Positions 6,676 to 7,572 of a DNA stretch of 7,572 bases are shown here, in pieces. The stretch's first letter is position 1; every line of letters begins with the position of its first letter. The stretch covers positions 1 through 7,572 of the forward strand of contig JAUSKV010000265.1 of NCBI GenBank assembly GCA_030646745.1, in the 5' to 3' direction. This DNA comes from Sulfurimonas sp. GTDB taxonomy: Bacteria; Campylobacterota; Campylobacteria; Campylobacterales; Sulfurimonadaceae. The position numbers and the translations under genes were made by a program. The notes under the pieces are model-generated. The model saw only the letters and a program-made list of their open reading frames with translations. It was not told the DNA's origin and searched no databases.

Positions 6676-6704
6676 TTGATTTTAATCCTATCTGTACCTA
6701 TACT
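6676..6704 (+). promoter_or_regulatory. Sigma-70-type promoter of the recombinase gene
   Basis: TTGATT (6676-6681) and TATACT (6699-6704) are separated by 17 bp, a near-consensus arrangement. Transcription would start near 6711, just ahead of the AAGGAG ribosome site (6716-6721), leaving a short leader of about 20 nt. The -10 box lies between, and partly in, two CTGTACC repeats, so the promoter is probably repressible. Confidence 0.65.
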
Positions 6705-6709
6705 GTACC
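6692..6709 (+). repeat. CTGTACC tandem direct repeat, candidate operator
   Basis: CTGTACC occurs at 6692-6698 and 6703-6709 with an 11-bp repeat period, about one helical turn, and brackets the -10 box of the recombinase promoter. A related inverted copy, GTACAG, is at 6615-6620. Repeats on the same helix face over a -10 box are typical of a repressor site; no regulator gene is visible in the window. Confidence 0.55.
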
Positions 6710-6729
6710 TTTTTTAAGGAGTAATACAG

Positions 6730-7572
6730 ATGATACAAACCGCAAAACAGGGAGTCTTTACTAAGACTCTACAGAATGGCTGTACCAATTTCTACATCAA
6801 ATACAGTCTGCATGATAAGCAATTTAAAGTCAAACTTGGCTCAAACCTTGATGGATGGACTACACATAAAGCCCATGAAGAGCGACTTAAACGAATACAT
6901 ACTAATACAGCACCTATAGCTAAAAAGGCTCGTATGAGTCTAGATGTGTGCGCAGAAGAGTATTTTATTTCTCTAGCTCACAAATCAGATGCCAAGAATA
7001 CAAGAGGAAGGTATGATAATCACATAAAAAGTACACTTGGGCATATTCCTATTGACAAGATTACTGTTACTGACATTCATAAATTGAAGCTAGGATTATC
7101 TAGTAAGGTATCTAAAAGAACAAATACTATACTAGCCCCAAAGACACAAAATGACATGATAAACCTCGTAAATACCATCTACATTTACCATAATAAGATA
7201 CATAGAAATATTATGATTGAGTCACCAGCAGATGTAGCCATGGTTGATAGACTTGATGTAGACAACGGTAGGCTTAAGTTCTTATCCAAGGAAGAGTACA
7301 AGCATCTATTATGGCATATAGAGAACAGAAATGCATTTACTTATAATCGTAATGTTAAACAACATATAACGAAGCAGTTGTTACTCTATACAAAACTTCT
7401 CGTATCTACGGGTGCTAGAACTTACTCTGCTTTAACAATTAGATGCAAAGATATCAACTTTGATACCAATACTATTACACTTAAAAACCATAAGAGTAAT
7501 AGAATATATACAGCATATATTCATGAATCAATCAGAGATGACCTCATCGAAGTTTGTGAGCTATTACACCCA
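6730..7572 (+). CDS. Tyrosine recombinase/phage-type integrase (5' part, cut by window edge)
   Basis: The frame is open from ATG 6730 to the last base, giving 281 residues without a stop. Residues 8-60 look like an arm-binding N-terminal domain (FYIKYSLHDKQFKVKLGS strands, then GWTTHKAHEERLKRI). Residues 70-170 fit a SAM-like core-binding domain (LDVCAEEYF; a TRGRYDNHIKSTLGHIPIDKIT segment). The catalytic domain begins near 183 (LKFLSKEEYKHLL) and includes VSTGARTYSALTI, whose Arg230 is the first catalytic arginine, and a beta-hairpin ITLKNHKSNRIY with the likely catalytic lysine at 252. The HxxR box and the tyrosine nucleophile lie beyond the window. The AAGGAG ribosome site (6716-6721), 8 nt upstream, confirms the start. 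Lysine AAG and AAA are about equally used by hand count, unlike the AAA-rich neighbours, which suggests a transferred element such as a genomic island or prophage. Confidence 0.93.
   Translation, partial: MIQTAKQGVFTKTLQNGCTNFYIKYSLHDKQFKVKLGSNLDGWTTHKAHEERLKRIHTNTAPIAKKARMSLDVCAEEYFISLAHKSDAKNTRGRYDNHIKSTLGHIPIDKITVTDIHKLKLGLSSKVSKRTNTILAPKTQNDMINLVNTIYIYHNKIHRNIMIESPADVAMVDRLDVDNGRLKFLSKEEYKHLLWHIENRNAFTYNRNVKQHITKQLLLYTKLLVSTGARTYSALTIRCKDINFDTNTITLKNHKSNRIYTAYIHESIRDDLIEVCELLHP

Noticed and set aside
6519..6764. An 81-codon open plus-strand frame overlapping the recombinase start, with protein-like sequence such as TTTGVDSHIPCF
   Set aside because: It contains no ATG, GTG or TTG start and no ribosome site, and the opposite strand is also open for a similar length here, so it is most likely chance or at best a relic.
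1..7572. CRISPR array, insertion-sequence ends or rRNA
   Set aside because: No regularly spaced repeats of CRISPR length, no paired terminal inverted repeats around a transposase, and no rRNA-like conserved segments were seen.

Overview
This window looks like a chromosomal segment of a Campylobacterota (epsilonproteobacterial) bacterium, perhaps a free-living Sulfurimonas-like or related type. The basis is AT-rich DNA with strong AAA/TTA codon preference, compact operons with short overlaps, and an assortment of an Uup-type ABC-F protein, a short YbgC thioesterase, an Fe-S uracil-DNA glycosylase-like protein and a LpoA/LppC-like periplasmic protein. The genus is an inference; no rRNA or other marker gene is present.

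Layout. Positions 1-57 hold the last codons of a rightward gene cut by the window edge. A leftward two-gene operon follows (1410 to 68): a YkgJ-family cysteine-cluster protein, then, 2 bp after its stop, a protein ending in a SEC-C metal-binding motif. A gene-poor stretch of about 630 bp (1411-2041) separates it from rightward uup. It contains short open fragments that look like possible decayed coding DNA and, near its right end, a 9-bp direct repeat plus a perfect 7-bp dyad that may be an operator. uup (2042-3985) is followed by a hairpin and then ybgC (4121-4495). ybgC converges on, and overlaps by 12 bp, a leftward operon made of a TTG-started uracil-DNA glycosylase family protein (6435 to 5779) and a secreted periplasmic-binding-fold protein (5782 to 4484), joined by a 4-bp ATGA overlap.

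The right end (about 6520-7572) looks like the edge of an integrated element. A tyrosine recombinase gene runs from 6730 off the window, with a strong AAGGAG ribosome site and a near-consensus promoter whose -10 box sits between two CTGTACC repeats. Two perfect inverted repeats lie just upstream (6522-6551, 6629-6643) and are candidates for recombinase or regulator binding. Its lysine codons are AAA and AAG in roughly equal numbers, unlike the AAA-dominated neighbours, which fits horizontal acquisition. Any cargo of that element lies outside the window.

Functionally, most of the window is housekeeping: translation/DNA-associated ABC-F ATPase, thioester hydrolysis, DNA repair and envelope maintenance. 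The points most worth a second look are the glycosylase with a degenerate motif A, the paired cysteine-cluster proteins, and the recombinase control region. I do not see a complete new defence or mobile system inside these 7.6 kb.
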